64,000 bases of DNA from Pelagomonas calceolata (GCA_918797485.1 CAKKNE010000003.1:2418001-2482000); one strand, 5' to 3'. Shown: positions 9,076 to 19,781, counted from the first letter of the stretch. The notes: a model not told the origin generated them from the letters alone. Translations and numbers: made by a program.

Positions 9076-9709
9076 CAGTCGAGCTCGAATCGGCCGGGTT
9101 TTCTAGGCCTCCCAGATATCGATGATATTGATACCTGGTGGGAACTCCCGACGACCTTCGGAGCCGTGGCATCGGCAGCTGGCGAGCCCATCACCCGCGG
9201 GCGCGCGACGACCGCGAACAGCGCAATGTGCTCAGTTAGACCCAGCCACAGGTAACGCACCTCCCATCGGCTAGAAAAGCCCACGTGAAGACCTGAGACC
9301 AAGCGGATTACTTAAACTCTAGGATAAATCGGAAAGGAAAGCAACCAGGACACAGAGCTGCCCAGGCAACGCTGGGAGATGGATCCCCCGCCGCGGACCG
9401 CCGGGCGACCCTGTACGCGGATGAACGCAGAAATAGTGTAGCTACGCTACAGGGGCAACGCCGCGGACGTCACGGTCGACCAGGTCGTCTGGCCCCACGG
9501 TAAGCGTAGAGCACGAGCTCGTGCGCCGCTTGAGGCGAGCCTGCTACGGTGCGAGGACTACTGAGACTGCTGCGGCTTGTCGGGTTTTTACTACAAGCTA
9601 CGCTACATTATGCCATAGCGCGACCGGCGGGGCAGCTAACGAAAAGCGCCGGCCCCAGCGCGTCCAAGGGAGCAGCAGTGCGAAGGGGGCAGCGACCGGG
9701 GCACCGACC

Positions 9710-11758
9710 ATGGCGCTCGCCGACGACGCCGTCACCCTGAAACTCGACGGGCTCATCGGCTTCTCGGGAGACGTGCCCGGCGGCCTCAAAGTTGTCAGGA
9801 GCCCGAACCTGCCGGGCGACCGCGAGTGGCTCGTCTACCCGCTGGGCTCGCAAGTCGTCGTGCGGCAGTCGGGGACGTCGCGGGGCAAGTCGAATCTCAC
9901 GTTCCTCACGGGCCACAACGACGACGTGAGCTGCGTCTGCGTTTCTCGAGATGGGAGGACGCTCGTGACGGGCCAGACGGCGGTCCAGGGGGTGATGTCG
10001 GATGTCTTAGTCTGGGATTTGGCCGAGGCCTGCGAGTGTGCTTTGAGTGGTGATTCGCAGGGCGGCGAACGCGCTCTCAAACATCGCCTGAGGCAGCACA
10101 AGTCCGGCGTCCAGGCCGTGGCCATCAACTGCAACGACACCTTTTTAGCGACGTTGGGCGGTAGAGATGACAACGCTCTGGTGATTTGGGATTTAGATTC
10201 GGGAGAAGCGATCTGCGGCCAACCGGCGGCCGCCGAAAGTGGCTTGGCCATGGCTTGGTTGAGAGAAAACCCCGATCGAGTCGTGACCTGCGGCGCGCGC
10301 CACCTACGGGTCTGGGTCGTCGACGTGTCTTTACCCAAGCTCCATCCGATGGACGCGATAACTGGTGCCCTGAAGAGAATCATGATCTCCGTCACGATCG
10401 GGAGTGGCGACGAGTTCGCTTACGTGGGGACGACGACGGGAGAAGTCCTGAAGTTCTCCATCGATAGAGATGGGATCCAGGGCCCGAACGACCCCGACCG
10501 CACGAGACCGCGCTACCGCGAGATTTCTAGAGCTAAATGTAGTCAAGGCGTGACCGCTATTATGCTCCTGATTAATCCGGACAACGGCCGAGACACGATT
10601 GTCGTCGGTGGTGGTGATGGTTCCATCGCTTTATTCTCCGAGAATTTGAAACCGATCGGGGGCAAAAAAGAAACTTTAATGGGTGGCGTGACGTCCATTG
10701 CGGCGTCGGAAGATGATGCGGACGTGTTCACGGCGTCTACGGTCGAAGGTAATAGATACCGCATTGCCGTGAAGCCCTGGCAGGCGGACCTGATGACTAC
10801 TGCTCATGTGGGCGTCGTGAAGGATTGTTGCTTCGCGCCGAATTTCAGCGGTATTTTCGTCACTTGTTCGGCGGGCGGCGACATCAGAGTCTGGAACACG
10901 CAGAAACGCGTCGAGTTGTTGAGAATCAGAGTGCCCAACCTCGAATGTAACGCTATATTAGTTAGCAGTGGAGGCGATTCCATCATTTCAGGATGGTCCG
11001 ACGGTCGTGTTAGAGCTTTTCTGCCAGAAACAGGTAAGTTAAAGTTCGTCATCAACGACGCGCACACGAAGTTACCCAATGATAAGGACAACAACGGCTG
11101 CACCGCGCTCGCCATCGTGCCCAACGAACGACCTTCGGGTAGCTACGTGCTCATGACGGGCGGTGGCGACGGGAGAGTGCGAGCCTGGCGCGTCACCTCA
11201 TCCCACCAGGCCATGCTCTTCTCGATCAAGGACCATAGGAAGAGTGTGACTGCCATCAAAGTCGCTCCCGATGGGCAGACGGCCATCTCCGCTTCCGCCG
11301 ATGGTTCCTGCCTCTGCTTCGAGCTCGATCCCGCGCCGGGCGCGCCTCCACTCAAGAGATTTTCGTTGTTGGAGTCGAACATCTTTTGTGATGTGGCGTG
11401 GCACCCCGACGGGACCGGGTGCTTGACGGCCGGTAGCAACTTCAAGCTGACGTACTGGGACGGGTTGGATGGGGAGAACGTCCGATGTGTGGACGGGTCG
11501 CACACGGCGTGGATGACGACGCTGGACGTCGACCCCGAGCACGGCGCGTACTACGTGACGGGAAGTGGCGACTCCACGGTGAAGGTCTGGTCCTACGACG
11601 AGGGCGTGGCGACGGCCGAGGGCGTGGCCCACTCGAAAGCCGTGAACGCCGTGCGCATCTCGCCGGACCAGAAATGCGCCGTCAGTGTTGGAGACGAGGG
11701 CGCCGTCGCGGTCTGGTCGTTAGTCGGGGCGAAGCCCGGCGACATGGCCCAGGACTGA
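9710..11758 (+). CDS. CFAP52: CFAP52/WDR16, axonemal WD40 protein
   Basis: 682 residues from MALADDAVTLKLDGLIGFSG, the usual opening of this family. Two consecutive WD40 propellers follow; clear units include GHNDDVSCVCVSRDG, VLVWDL, VIWDLDSG, FVTCSAGGDIRVWN, GGGDGRVRAW and YVTGSGDSTVKVWSYD. The length matches CFAP52 (about 620 in animals) with modest insertions. The protein sits inside the doublet microtubules at the inner junction between A and B tubules, so the organism builds motile flagella at some stage, in agreement with CFAP61 at 28.6-32.3 kb. The open frame extends upstream to 9521 but only as low-complexity leader. Confidence 0.92.
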   Translation: MALADDAVTLKLDGLIGFSGDVPGGLKVVRSPNLPGDREWLVYPLGSQVVVRQSGTSRGKSNLTFLTGHNDDVSCVCVSRDGRTLVTGQTAVQGVMSDVLVWDLAEACECALSGDSQGGERALKHRLRQHKSGVQAVAINCNDTFLATLGGRDDNALVIWDLDSGEAICGQPAAAESGLAMAWLRENPDRVVTCGARHLRVWVVDVSLPKLHPMDAITGALKRIMISVTIGSGDEFAYVGTTTGEVLKFSIDRDGIQGPNDPDRTRPRYREISRAKCSQGVTAIMLLINPDNGRDTIVVGGGDGSIALFSENLKPIGGKKETLMGGVTSIAASEDDADVFTASTVEGNRYRIAVKPWQADLMTTAHVGVVKDCCFAPNFSGIFVTCSAGGDIRVWNTQKRVELLRIRVPNLECNAILVSSGGDSIISGWSDGRVRAFLPETGKLKFVINDAHTKLPNDKDNNGCTALAIVPNERPSGSYVLMTGGGDGRVRAWRVTSSHQAMLFSIKDHRKSVTAIKVAPDGQTAISASADGSCLCFELDPAPGAPPLKRFSLLESNIFCDVAWHPDGTGCLTAGSNFKLTYWDGLDGENVRCVDGSHTAWMTTLDVDPEHGAYYVTGSGDSTVKVWSYDEGVATAEGVAHSKAVNAVRISPDQKCAVSVGDEGAVAVWSLVGAKPGDMAQD

Positions 11759-12160
11759 AGAAGAATTGCCCTTCTCCCCCGGGGGTAAGCATGACCATTT
11801 CAAGTTCGGTACCTATCGCCTCTAGTACGCCACCGGCACGCCGTCGCAGCGCGTCGCCGGGGCGTCTTCGGCAGGGTACTTCGGTGCGATTGATCCCGCC
11901 CGTCGCAGAACCGCTGAAGGACCGTGCCAGGAGCCCCCGGAAGTCTGCGCTGGGGCGGCCACCCCGCACGAACTCAGAGGGCTTGCAAGCTTGGCGGCGC
12001 GGCGCCTGCGCGCGGCTCATTTATCGTCGCGGCGCGTCACGAAACCGCCTCGTTACTGCTGTAAGCGCTGCGAGCAGAAAATTCCATCAATAGGGCTGCC
12101 CATTTTTTGCACTGCGAGCGGCAGCAGCGGCGCAACTCCGGCGCGCAGACCACCAATACT
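11759..12160. other. Intergenic spacer
   Basis: 400 bp with no supportable gene. The motif GGGCTGCCC occurs at 12093-12101, 60 bp before the next start. Confidence 0.5.
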
Positions 12161-13528
12161 ATGGGCAGGACCCGAAGCAGGGGCCGCAAGCACCCGCGCC
12201 GGCGCAACTGCTCGGCGGCCTGCTGCCTGCTGCCCTTCACGCCTTTGTTGGGTTACTGGTACTGGTACTACCGCGGCCCGCACCGCCACCACATCCACCA
12301 ACAAAGACTCAGGGGCATCACCGCGCACTCCCACCGCAACACGTCCGTGCTCTTCGAGCAGGACCATACTTACCGTAGAAAGCCCTTCGCCGTCGCTACA
12401 CTACTAACAACAGCACCTTCCGCAAAAAACGACGGCTGGACGCCTCGCAGCGTCGGCAAGAAAGAACAAGGAGACATGTGTCCTAGATCGAAGGCGGTCT
12501 GTGCGGTGTTGGTGCTGGCGGACTCGGTACGACGCTTGGGTGGGTTGGGTGACACCTATGATTTCGTCGCTCTTGTCGATAGGGAGACGCCCCTACCATT
12601 GTATGAATCACTGGTCAAACATAACATTGTCATAGAGCAGATGCTGTTCGGGCCGCATAGACATGTCTTCGACTCGTATTTATTGTTGCGGAAGTTATAT
12701 ATCTTCAAGATGGATCAGTACCTTCGCGTGTTATTGCTGGACATCGATGGTGTGGTAACTGGAAGTTTACGATTTCTCTTCGAGGCACCTCTCCAATGCG
12801 ACAAGAAGCTCATCGCCCCATCCACCGACAGGTACGGCGCCTGTAACGTGGTAGACCACCATATCACGTGCCAGCAGGGCAACCATGCGGAATTAATTGC
12901 GCAGCAGACGTCGGGCACTCCCGTATTAACGGCTTATTTGCTGGCCGTGCCCTCGAAAGATACGTTCTACGACATCGGCCAGGAACTAGACAAGCTGTGT
13001 GGTGGGCATAGAGTTTGTGATCGGAAACGGATCCATAGGGTGGGGTGGGGCGACCGAAGTCAACCGCATAATTGGGCCACACGAAATAGTGAAGAGGAGC
13101 CGTCCTGGGCGTCGATGGGCGCCGGTTTTAGTGATCAGGGCTTCGTCGAGTACTTTTTTGGCCTGGAACGGCGGACCGCGAAGCTCGTGTCGAAGTGGAG
13201 CTGTCCTCGAAGACTACATTATTTACACTTCAACGTGCCCCCGAAGCCCTGGCAGTGCCCCGACTCGCCGAAATGCGATTCTGGTATTGCCATGTCCTGG
13301 GACGCGCCGAAGGAAACTAGAAGTTTTGGCGGCCACCACTGCGCCAAGGACTGGTGGTGGCAGTTTGCTGCGGCCCGCCCCCGGTTGAAACCATTTGGAT
13401 GTGCGGCGCACTGCCTGCGGGCGTTGGATGCGTCCTCGGAAAAGCTGAACATGAACTGGCACGGCTACGCGTCCATGCCGCGCTGCGACCACCTCTGGGA
13501 GGACCCCTATTCCGCGGGAGGCGATTAA
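12161..13528 (+). CDS. GT8-like glycosyltransferase, type II membrane protein
   Basis: 455 residues from MGRTRSRGRKHPRRRN: a basic cytosolic tip, then a hydrophobic stretch (CSAACCLLPFTPLLGYWYWYY) likely to be a signal anchor, then the luminal domain. The nucleotide-sugar fold is indicated by YDFVALVDRETPL, RKLYIFKMDQYLRVLLLDIDGVV with the metal-binding DxD (DID), and further on a Gly/Trp-rich acceptor region. The pattern LYxFxMxxYxRVLxLDxD is that of glycogenin-like family 8 enzymes. The C-terminal part is rich in Cys and Trp, suggesting disulfides in the Golgi lumen. The sugar and acceptor cannot be told from sequence. Confidence 0.7.
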   Translation: MGRTRSRGRKHPRRRNCSAACCLLPFTPLLGYWYWYYRGPHRHHIHQQRLRGITAHSHRNTSVLFEQDHTYRRKPFAVATLLTTAPSAKNDGWTPRSVGKKEQGDMCPRSKAVCAVLVLADSVRRLGGLGDTYDFVALVDRETPLPLYESLVKHNIVIEQMLFGPHRHVFDSYLLLRKLYIFKMDQYLRVLLLDIDGVVTGSLRFLFEAPLQCDKKLIAPSTDRYGACNVVDHHITCQQGNHAELIAQQTSGTPVLTAYLLAVPSKDTFYDIGQELDKLCGGHRVCDRKRIHRVGWGDRSQPHNWATRNSEEEPSWASMGAGFSDQGFVEYFFGLERRTAKLVSKWSCPRRLHYLHFNVPPKPWQCPDSPKCDSGIAMSWDAPKETRSFGGHHCAKDWWWQFAAARPRLKPFGCAAHCLRALDASSEKLNMNWHGYASMPRCDHLWEDPYSAGGD

Positions 13529-13586
13529 TGTAATACTAACACGCACGGGGACAGGGGGTAGGCGCTGCTCTCACGCGGGGCGCGCT

Positions 13587-15537
13587 CTAGGCAATGGTGC
13601 AGAACGAAGAGGACTTCTTGGGCGCCGCCTTCTCCTGGTACTGCAATAACCACACAACCTCCTCCTGGTACTTCGTTTCGCTGACGTACAACCAGGACGC
13701 CTCCGGGAACATGCCTGGATCCACCACAATATCCGGTAAATCGGGGAACGTCCCAATTTCATCAGGATCTTCCACATTCAGCGAGTTGCCCGGGGCGAAG
13801 GGCGGCGCTTCTTGTGAGCCCTCGATCGTGTCGGGGTCCGGGTCGTTGCGTAGGACCGACCAGTTGAGTGAGGAGAAGAACGCGTGCGCCGCGACGTTCT
13901 TACAGAGTCGTTGCTCGGGATCTTTCTGCAGCAACTTTGATAGTAAGTCCTTCAACTCACCAGAAAAGTAGGGAGGGTACTCCACACTCATCTCGAGCGT
14001 CGCTTGATTGGCCGACGCGACCGCGTCGCCCTCGTACGTCTTCCGCGCTTCCGCCGTGCGAAAGGGCGACGTCCCACTTACAAGCTCATAGAGCAGGCAC
14101 CCGAAGGACCACCAGTCGACCTCCGTCCCGTACTTGTGACCCTGGAGCATCTCGGGCGCGAGGTATCCCGGAGTACCAGCTACACCCTTTTGAGGTATCA
14201 AAGCCGCCAAGCCCAGGTCCGACAAACGACAACGACCGTCGCCATCGACCAGAATGTTCTCGGGCTTCAGGTCGCGATAGACAAACCCCGCGTCATGTAA
14301 TGCCTCGAGGCCGAGCAACGTCCGTGCCGCGTAGTACCGCGCCGCTTCCTCCGGGAATCTTCTGGAAGGTGCTCTGTCTAGATGAAATGATAAATCCCCA
14401 CCAGTCATCAGATCCAGCACCAGACACAACGCTGACGAACTTTGAAAGGCGTAAATCAACGACACGATGAACGGCGAGTCCGCAACCACAGGATGCGTCA
14501 GACACGCATGCTCGGCGTCACACAAAACTTTAGCCTTCTTCTTCGTGACGTGCTTCAGGTCCATCTCCTTGAGGGCGTACATCTTGCCCGTCCGCAGCGT
14601 CTTGCAGCCCTTCACCAAACCAAAGCCGCCCTTGCCCATGACTCGGATGGTCTCAAAGTCCTCTTCACAAGGTTTGGCTTCGACCTGGGTCTTGAGGTAC
14701 CCTAGGTAGGCGTAGAGGTCCGGGTTCGCGTCTCTACACAAAAAGCAGGGTAAAGCTACTTTCTCGCAGAACGCGAGCATGAGGTCCTCGATTATGTTGA
14801 ATTGGTCTTGGAACGGCGCGTCCTTGGCGATCAACGAGGCGCCGTGGACGAGGGGCAGCTTGTCCCTGCGTGGTTTTATGTTTGCCGCGTCGCGTCGACG
14901 GCGTGCGGTGGGAGCGTCTCGAAGCGCGGCCCGAGACGCCATCGACGCGGCACGCGCGACGACGCGCGACGCCATCGACGCGGGACGCAAATGAGTGTTG
15001 TACTGTCGAGACGCCGCGCCGGTACCGCGAAATAATCGACGTCTCCCGCCGGAAGGACGGCGCCTTCGACGGCCGCGCCAAGCGCCCTTCGAGGCCCAAT
15101 AAGGCGGCATCCTGCACGTGCGTCTTGTACAGCGTCGCGTCCGCCGTAGAAGGCCGCGGCGCCCTCCTCAGATCGCAGGGCAGGTCCCGTTCAACACGCG
15201 CGTCGTTGCCGAAGTAGGTACCCATGATGGACTCATAAAGCGCCGCGTCGTTCTTCGTTTTGAGGAGAGCGACATCAACTAAGAAGTGCGCCGCCGCCCG
15301 CACCGCGCCGCCGCCCTGAACAAACGTCGAGGCCCACCGCGAGAACATGCGCAGGCCCAACGGCCCCTTCAGGATCGCCTCCATGGTCAATAGACCGGCG
15401 TCGTCGGCGCGGCCCAGGAAGGCGTCGAGCTCCTCACATGAGTGCTGGGGGAAGGCGCACTGCGGGCTCGGCTCGGCGCAGCCGCTCAGCGCGTCGGCGA
15501 GGTTCACCGTCGTCGCGAAGTCGTCGATGCCCATCAT
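13587..15537 (-). CDS. GRK-like kinase: RGS-type domain, AGC kinase, CaaX box
   Basis: Two exons, 15537-15041 and 14865-13587, joined in phase (FRRET then DKLPLV) give 591 residues. Residues about 30-220 form an all-helical domain interrupted by the intron and resembling the RGS homology domain of G-protein-coupled receptor kinases. The kinase domain (about 235-500) has the glycine loop GKGGFGLV, ALKEMD, catalytic YRDLKPENIL, metal-binding SDLGLA (DLG where most kinases have DFG), GTPGYLAPE and DWWSFGCLLYE. An AGC C-tail follows. The protein ends SSSFCTIA, a CaaX-type prenylation box as in several animal GRKs. The presumed role is phosphorylation of active receptors at a membrane. DLG is typical of GRKs, which supports the call. 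Confidence 0.85.
14866..15040 (-). mobile_element. Introner-derived intron in the GRK-like gene
   Basis: 175 nt, GT...AG (donor GTCGATT, acceptor ACCACGCAG). In the gene's sense it holds CGTCGATGGCGT twice and a CGTCGACGCGACGCGG tail. Terminal repeats and target duplication are eroded. If it is not removed the frame reads through as an Arg/Ala-rich peptide, which explains the long open frame up to 15110. Confidence 0.75.
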
Positions 15538-15696
15538 GGTGCCTTGTGACGGCAGCCCGCGGGCCGCTGTTTCGGCTTATGTACCTTGTGGGCAGCCTCG
15601 TTGTCGAGGCTAGTGGCGCTATCGTTGCATGGCGATGATTCTTGTGTGGGGTTTCGGGATTGCTGTGTCGGGCGAGGACTCTGTCCGGGCACGGTT

Positions 15697-15720
15697 TCTA
15701 GTGTCTTGCATGCCGCTAGC
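15697..15720. repeat. CTAG palindrome, copy 4
   Basis: 24 bp, TCTAGTGTCTTG to GCCGCTAGC, in the divergent promoter of the GRK-like gene (160 bp) and the CAX gene (229 bp). Confidence 0.8.
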
Positions 15721-15948
15721 CCTCGATTCTGAATCGCGCTGCGCGCTTGCTATCTCTGGCGCGAGCTGCTGATTCGCTTGCTGATTCGCTGTTCTAATCA
15801 CCGCACCAGCACGCCGCTTGAGTTTCACGCGCTGGCGTAGCCTACCTGGCAAGACAGCGAGCCAGCCACCCCTTTGCCGCACCGCGCGTACCCGCAGCGG
15901 TGCGCGCCGGCAGCTAGAACTGCGTTCAACAACACCTAAACACGTAAA

Positions 15949-17403
15949 ATGAGCGAGCGCACGCATTTGAAAGTGGACACGAGCCAAGTGCCCGACGCGG
16001 GCAGCACCGAGTCGCTCCGCAATTTAGGCGGCCAGGACACGCCGTCGACGCGCGAGAAGAAGCGTCGGTGGAGGAAGAAGTTACTGTATCTCGTAGCAGC
16101 AAAGCAGTTCCTCGAGCAGAAGAAGCTCCAGCCTCTAGGTTGGAAGGCCGGGTCGATGGCATTGATCAAGAGCACGTGGCTGAATTGGTTATTTCTGTTT
16201 GTAGTCGTGCTACCCTTCGTCCAAGGGAGAGAAGGCGCGCGCTTCGCGTTTGGTTCGATCGCGCTGCTACCTTTGGCTACTTTACTAGGTGATGTGACGG
16301 AAAAAGTAGCTTATCACACGACAGACACCATCGGAGGCTTGTTGAATGCGACCTTCGGCAACGCCACGGAGGTCATCGTGTCTATATTTGCGATGCGGCT
16401 CGGGTTGATCGACGTGGTCCAGTCGTCATTACTAGGCTCGGTACTCTCAAATATGCTCCTGGTGTTAGGAACGGCCTTCGTCGCGGCGGGCATGAAGAAA
16501 AAAGTAGCCAAATTCAACCGATTGGCGGCGTCGGCGAACACTTCATTACTGCTAGTGGTTGTTCTGGCTATCGCGGTACCCGCCGTCCTCAGCGCGTCCC
16601 AAGAGATCGAAAAACCCGAACTCAAGGCCTTCTCCCACGGCGTCGCCGTCATCATGTTGCTACTATATGGCCTCTACCTCTTCTTCCAGCTGTCGTCGCA
16701 CGCGTACATCTTTGAGGACGACGAGGACGCAAGCCCGAAGTCTCCCAGCCGAAGGGCGCGCGGCGAGGCCGGCTTCCAGCAGGTCGTGCTGGCGGCGGCG
16801 CACGCCAATAGGTTACCGCCCTTCGACGGGTCCTATCCCGAGTTGGAAGAAGATGACGACGACGAGTTCGTGTTGGCGCCGAACGTGGCCATTGCGTGGT
16901 TAGCTTTGTTGACTCTATTGATATCGTTACTCTCGAAGGTCATTTGCGACGCGATCGAGGGGGCAGCGTTAGCTTGGAATCTGCCGAGGGCCTTTGTGGG
17001 ATTTGTGCTCCTACCGATCGTGGGCAACGCCGCCGAGCACGCCACGGCCATCGGCATGGCCTACCGCGAGAAGCTCGACCTAGCCATCGCCGTCGCTCTC
17101 GGTTCGTCGACGCAGATCGCCTTATTCGTCATACCACTCATGGTCGTCATCGGCTGGCTCCTACCAGGCTTGGATAACGACATGACCTTGGACTTTCCTC
17201 CGTTCGAGACGACGGTGACGATGCTGTCGGTTATTATCGTCGCGTTTCAAGTCCAAGTGGGGGAGGTCACGTACTTGTCGGGCTTCGTGCTGGTGGTCGC
17301 CTACGTGATCATCGCGCTGAGCTTCGTGTATTTACATAGGAAAGTGGAGATGATCCCGGTGCCGGGCGACCCCGTGCGGCGCGCCCTCCGCGGGTCTTAT
17401 TGA
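15949..17403 (+). CDS. CAX-type Ca2+/H+ antiporter
   Basis: 484 residues. A basic cytosolic N-terminus of about 70 residues precedes around 11 TM segments in two blocks separated by an acidic loop (DDEDASPKSP and LEEDDDDEF). Both signature repeats are present: GNATEVIVSIFAM in the first half and GNAAEHATAIGMAY in the second, containing the paired glutamates and asparagines that bind Ca2+. Order and length match vacuolar Ca2+/H+ exchangers (VCX1/CAX), which use the proton gradient to load Ca2+ into the vacuole. No intron is needed. Confidence 0.92.
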   Translation: MSERTHLKVDTSQVPDAGSTESLRNLGGQDTPSTREKKRRWRKKLLYLVAAKQFLEQKKLQPLGWKAGSMALIKSTWLNWLFLFVVVLPFVQGREGARFAFGSIALLPLATLLGDVTEKVAYHTTDTIGGLLNATFGNATEVIVSIFAMRLGLIDVVQSSLLGSVLSNMLLVLGTAFVAAGMKKKVAKFNRLAASANTSLLLVVVLAIAVPAVLSASQEIEKPELKAFSHGVAVIMLLLYGLYLFFQLSSHAYIFEDDEDASPKSPSRRARGEAGFQQVVLAAAHANRLPPFDGSYPELEEDDDDEFVLAPNVAIAWLALLTLLISLLSKVICDAIEGAALAWNLPRAFVGFVLLPIVGNAAEHATAIGMAYREKLDLAIAVALGSSTQIALFVIPLMVVIGWLLPGLDNDMTLDFPPFETTVTMLSVIIVAFQVQVGEVTYLSGFVLVVAYVIIALSFVYLHRKVEMIPVPGDPVRRALRGSY

Positions 17404-17830
17404 GCCGGGCCCGGCTCCCAAGTATAACTATGATGTTGAACCAACTTAGTGTTTCTGTTGCGGTGCTAGGACTCGTGGGCGGAGCGACGGCGCGCCGGTC
17501 GCGGTTTTCTCGGGAACGGCCGATCCTGCGTGTGATCCGGCTCCGAGCCGTCGGGCGGCGCCGGGAGACTTCCCAGGGGGCCCGGACACGTCGCGGGCCG
17601 AGCGTGCGGGGCGCGAACCTTGTCATTCTCATCAGCTTTTGGATCCAAAAGCATTCGCGAGCGGCGCACAAATCGACGCGAGCCGCTGCCTCTGCCACCC
17701 GGCCGAAGCCATGCGGCCACAGGGCGAAGCAATTGCCACCGGGATTCTCGGTACGCGTGATGGGCTGGCTCAGCCAGGTGAGTTTGCAGCAAGTGCCACA
17801 GGGCTGCCCCGGTAGACCGCAGCGCCCGTG
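17404..17830. other. Spacer with a perfect palindrome
   Basis: No gene seen. An 18-bp perfect palindrome centred on GGATCC lies at 17635-17652 (GCTTTTGGATCCAAAAGC). GGGCTGCCCC lies at 17801-17810, 21 bp before the next ATG. Confidence 0.6.
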
Positions 17831-18916
17831 ATGGCCGCCGAAGCGCCTGCCGCCGCCGACGCGACCCGCGAAGAAGTGAAGGCCGCCGAACCGCCTGCCG
17901 CCGCCGACGCGACCCGCGATGCCGAGCAGCCGCCTGCAACCGGGTCGAGCGGGACCGCGGCCCTCGAGGCGTTGAAGGACCTGCCGCCCGGTATCAATGG
18001 CGTGGCCCTCGGCTGCGCGGCCTTCGCCAACTTACTGCATGTGCTCTACCCGAACCCTGTAGTGGTCGTCGCCGCCTCAATGTCAGCAACGTTATGGCTC
18101 CTCTTCCTCGCGTCGAGACTGGCCGCGCCGCACCGTATCCTCGAGGAGGCCGCGAAACCGCGCGCGTTTTTCACGTATGGCGCCTGGGAGATGGCCTTCG
18201 CGTTCTCCTGGGCGCGGCTGCTACTACCCTGCGAGTTTGGAGCCTACGCCGCCGGCTTGCTCCAGCTCATTGTGATGATTGTCTTCCTAAAAACCTGCTG
18301 GAAGGAGGGCGCGGCGCCGGAGCCGTACTGGAACCCCGTGTGCATGTCGTGTGCCGCCACTACCATCGTCGCGGCGCCGTGCCTGGGCGCCCGCCACTGG
18401 CTGCCCATGGGGTCGTTCGCGCTTGCTCTTCTGATCTGCGTCATAATAGCGCCGCCGGAGGCGTATGCCGTTTTACGGGATGTAAAAGTGAGCCCCCACG
18501 CGGACGTGGCTTTACTTGCGGCGCCGTGCAGCATCTCGGCGGCAGCCTTTGCGGCGATGAAGGCGTCACGGGAGATTGTCTTGTGGACCCCGGCCTGGGA
18601 CGCCTGGGTCGGCGGCGTCCTCGCGGGCCTTGCGACGCTCTACGCGTTTTTTACCGTCTGCGCGGTCGGGCGGCGCCGCGCCACCATCAAGCCCTTCTCG
18701 CTCGTCTGGGCCACGATGACCTTTCCCTCGGCCATCACCTGCGTCGTCTGGCTCCAGTACGCCCCCAACGTGTACTTGCTCTGGGCGGCGCGCGCCGTCG
18801 CGGTGGTCGATCTTGTATTTATCTTCGCGGTCGTGGCCGGGTGCGGGCGCCTCGCCGTCGACGAGTGGCGGAAGCGGCGGGCTGCTCCAGAATTATCGTT
18901 GAGTCGTGTTGTGTAA
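17831..18916 (+). CDS. TDT family (TehA/SLAC1-like) transporter
   Basis: 361 residues from the ATG at 17831. The first 45 residues contain a duplicated Ala-rich unit (PAAADATREEVKAAE then PAAADATRDAEQ). About ten TM segments follow, with LPPGINGVALGCAAFANLL and the FFTYGAWEMAFAFSW region resembling tellurite-resistance/dicarboxylate and SLAC1 anion channels. Members move malate, other organic anions, nitrate or chloride; the substrate cannot be assigned here. The C-terminus is short and basic. Confidence 0.7.
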   Translation: MAAEAPAAADATREEVKAAEPPAAADATRDAEQPPATGSSGTAALEALKDLPPGINGVALGCAAFANLLHVLYPNPVVVVAASMSATLWLLFLASRLAAPHRILEEAAKPRAFFTYGAWEMAFAFSWARLLLPCEFGAYAAGLLQLIVMIVFLKTCWKEGAAPEPYWNPVCMSCAATTIVAAPCLGARHWLPMGSFALALLICVIIAPPEAYAVLRDVKVSPHADVALLAAPCSISAAAFAAMKASREIVLWTPAWDAWVGGVLAGLATLYAFFTVCAVGRRRATIKPFSLVWATMTFPSAITCVVWLQYAPNVYLLWAARAVAVVDLVFIFAVVAGCGRLAVDEWRKRRAAPELSLSRVV

Positions 18917-19238
18917 TCGCGTTCGTTTGTCTCTTTTTTTTTCCCGTGTTTTTGGGTTTTGCTGGCTGCGAGGCGTCTTAGTACGTGCATATGGGGTGAG
19001 AGGAGTCCCTCGAGAGGTGCTTGGGCAGGGTGGCTCGATTCTTGTCGGAGTGGTAGGCCAGTGCCATCCTCGGATCGAGCCTCCGCCGCGGCCGCGGTGC
19101 GGTCCGAAGACAAGAAGAGCTGTGATTCGGGCCCTCTGTGACCTGTTATCAAAAGCCAGCCGAAACGCGGCGATCGCGCGAGCTCCAGAGCTCAGGATTC
19201 ACAAAACCGTCCAGCAGACAATTTGTTAATACGCGCGC

Positions 19239-19622
19239 ATGGCCGTACCTACGCTTTTCGCGAGCCGCCTCGCAACAATCATGGGCCGCCGCGGCGCCAA
19301 GAAACTCGTCGCTGGGACGCGCGCCGTCCGCGGCGCGTCGGCGGCGGTCCTTGGCGCCCGCGCGCTCTCGAAGGGCGCGTCGTCCCGCGCGCACTCGACG
19401 GCCGCGTCGCACGAGGCGCCGTTCTGCCTGGCCAGCCCGCCACCGGCCGACCCGGAGGCGCTCCGCAGCCGCTGGCGCGAGGAAGCGCTGAGCCTCCTCG
19501 CGACGCCGTCGACGTCTCCGGACGACGACCGGAGCCGCTGGCGCGAACAGTGCCTCGCCATCGCGGGCGGCGCGGAGGCGCCGCCGCGCGACTCGCACGA
19601 GCTCGGCGGCTACTTCTCCTGA
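19239..19622 (+). CDS. Small protein with organelle-type N-terminus
   Basis: 127 residues. MAVPTLFASRLATIMGRRGAK and the following stretch are basic, Ala-rich and almost free of acidic residues, like a mitochondrial presequence. The C-terminal half has two similar units, RSRWREEALSLLA and RSRWREQCLAIAG, separated by an acidic linker. I do not recognise it. The antisense frame is also open, but its composition is less plausible. Confidence 0.5.
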   Translation: MAVPTLFASRLATIMGRRGAKKLVAGTRAVRGASAAVLGARALSKGASSRAHSTAASHEAPFCLASPPPADPEALRSRWREEALSLLATPSTSPDDDRSRWREQCLAIAGGAEAPPRDSHELGGYFS

Positions 19623-19757
19623 GTCGCCGCGTTGTCCCTCCCGCTTTTCTGTGTCCGACGGCTCTAAGCATAGCTACTGTTCTTTTTTGATGATCAACGC
19701 GACGAGTGCCACCTGCGATTGAGGCGACGTCGTCATCAGCCCGCGGTCTGCTCGTTT

Positions 19758-19781
19758 GCTAGTGTCTTACATGCCGCTAGC
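19758..19781. repeat. CTAG palindrome, copy 5 (closest to consensus)
   Basis: 24 bp, GCTAGTGTCTTAC then ATGC then CGCTAGC, 218 bp upstream of the DnaJ start. Confidence 0.85.

Noticed and set aside
14872-15110. Long open frame extending the GRK-like gene upstream with repeated ASMASR-like residues
   Set aside because: This is translation through the introner; the RGS-like exon lies in another frame at 15041-15537 and joins cleanly when the intron is removed.
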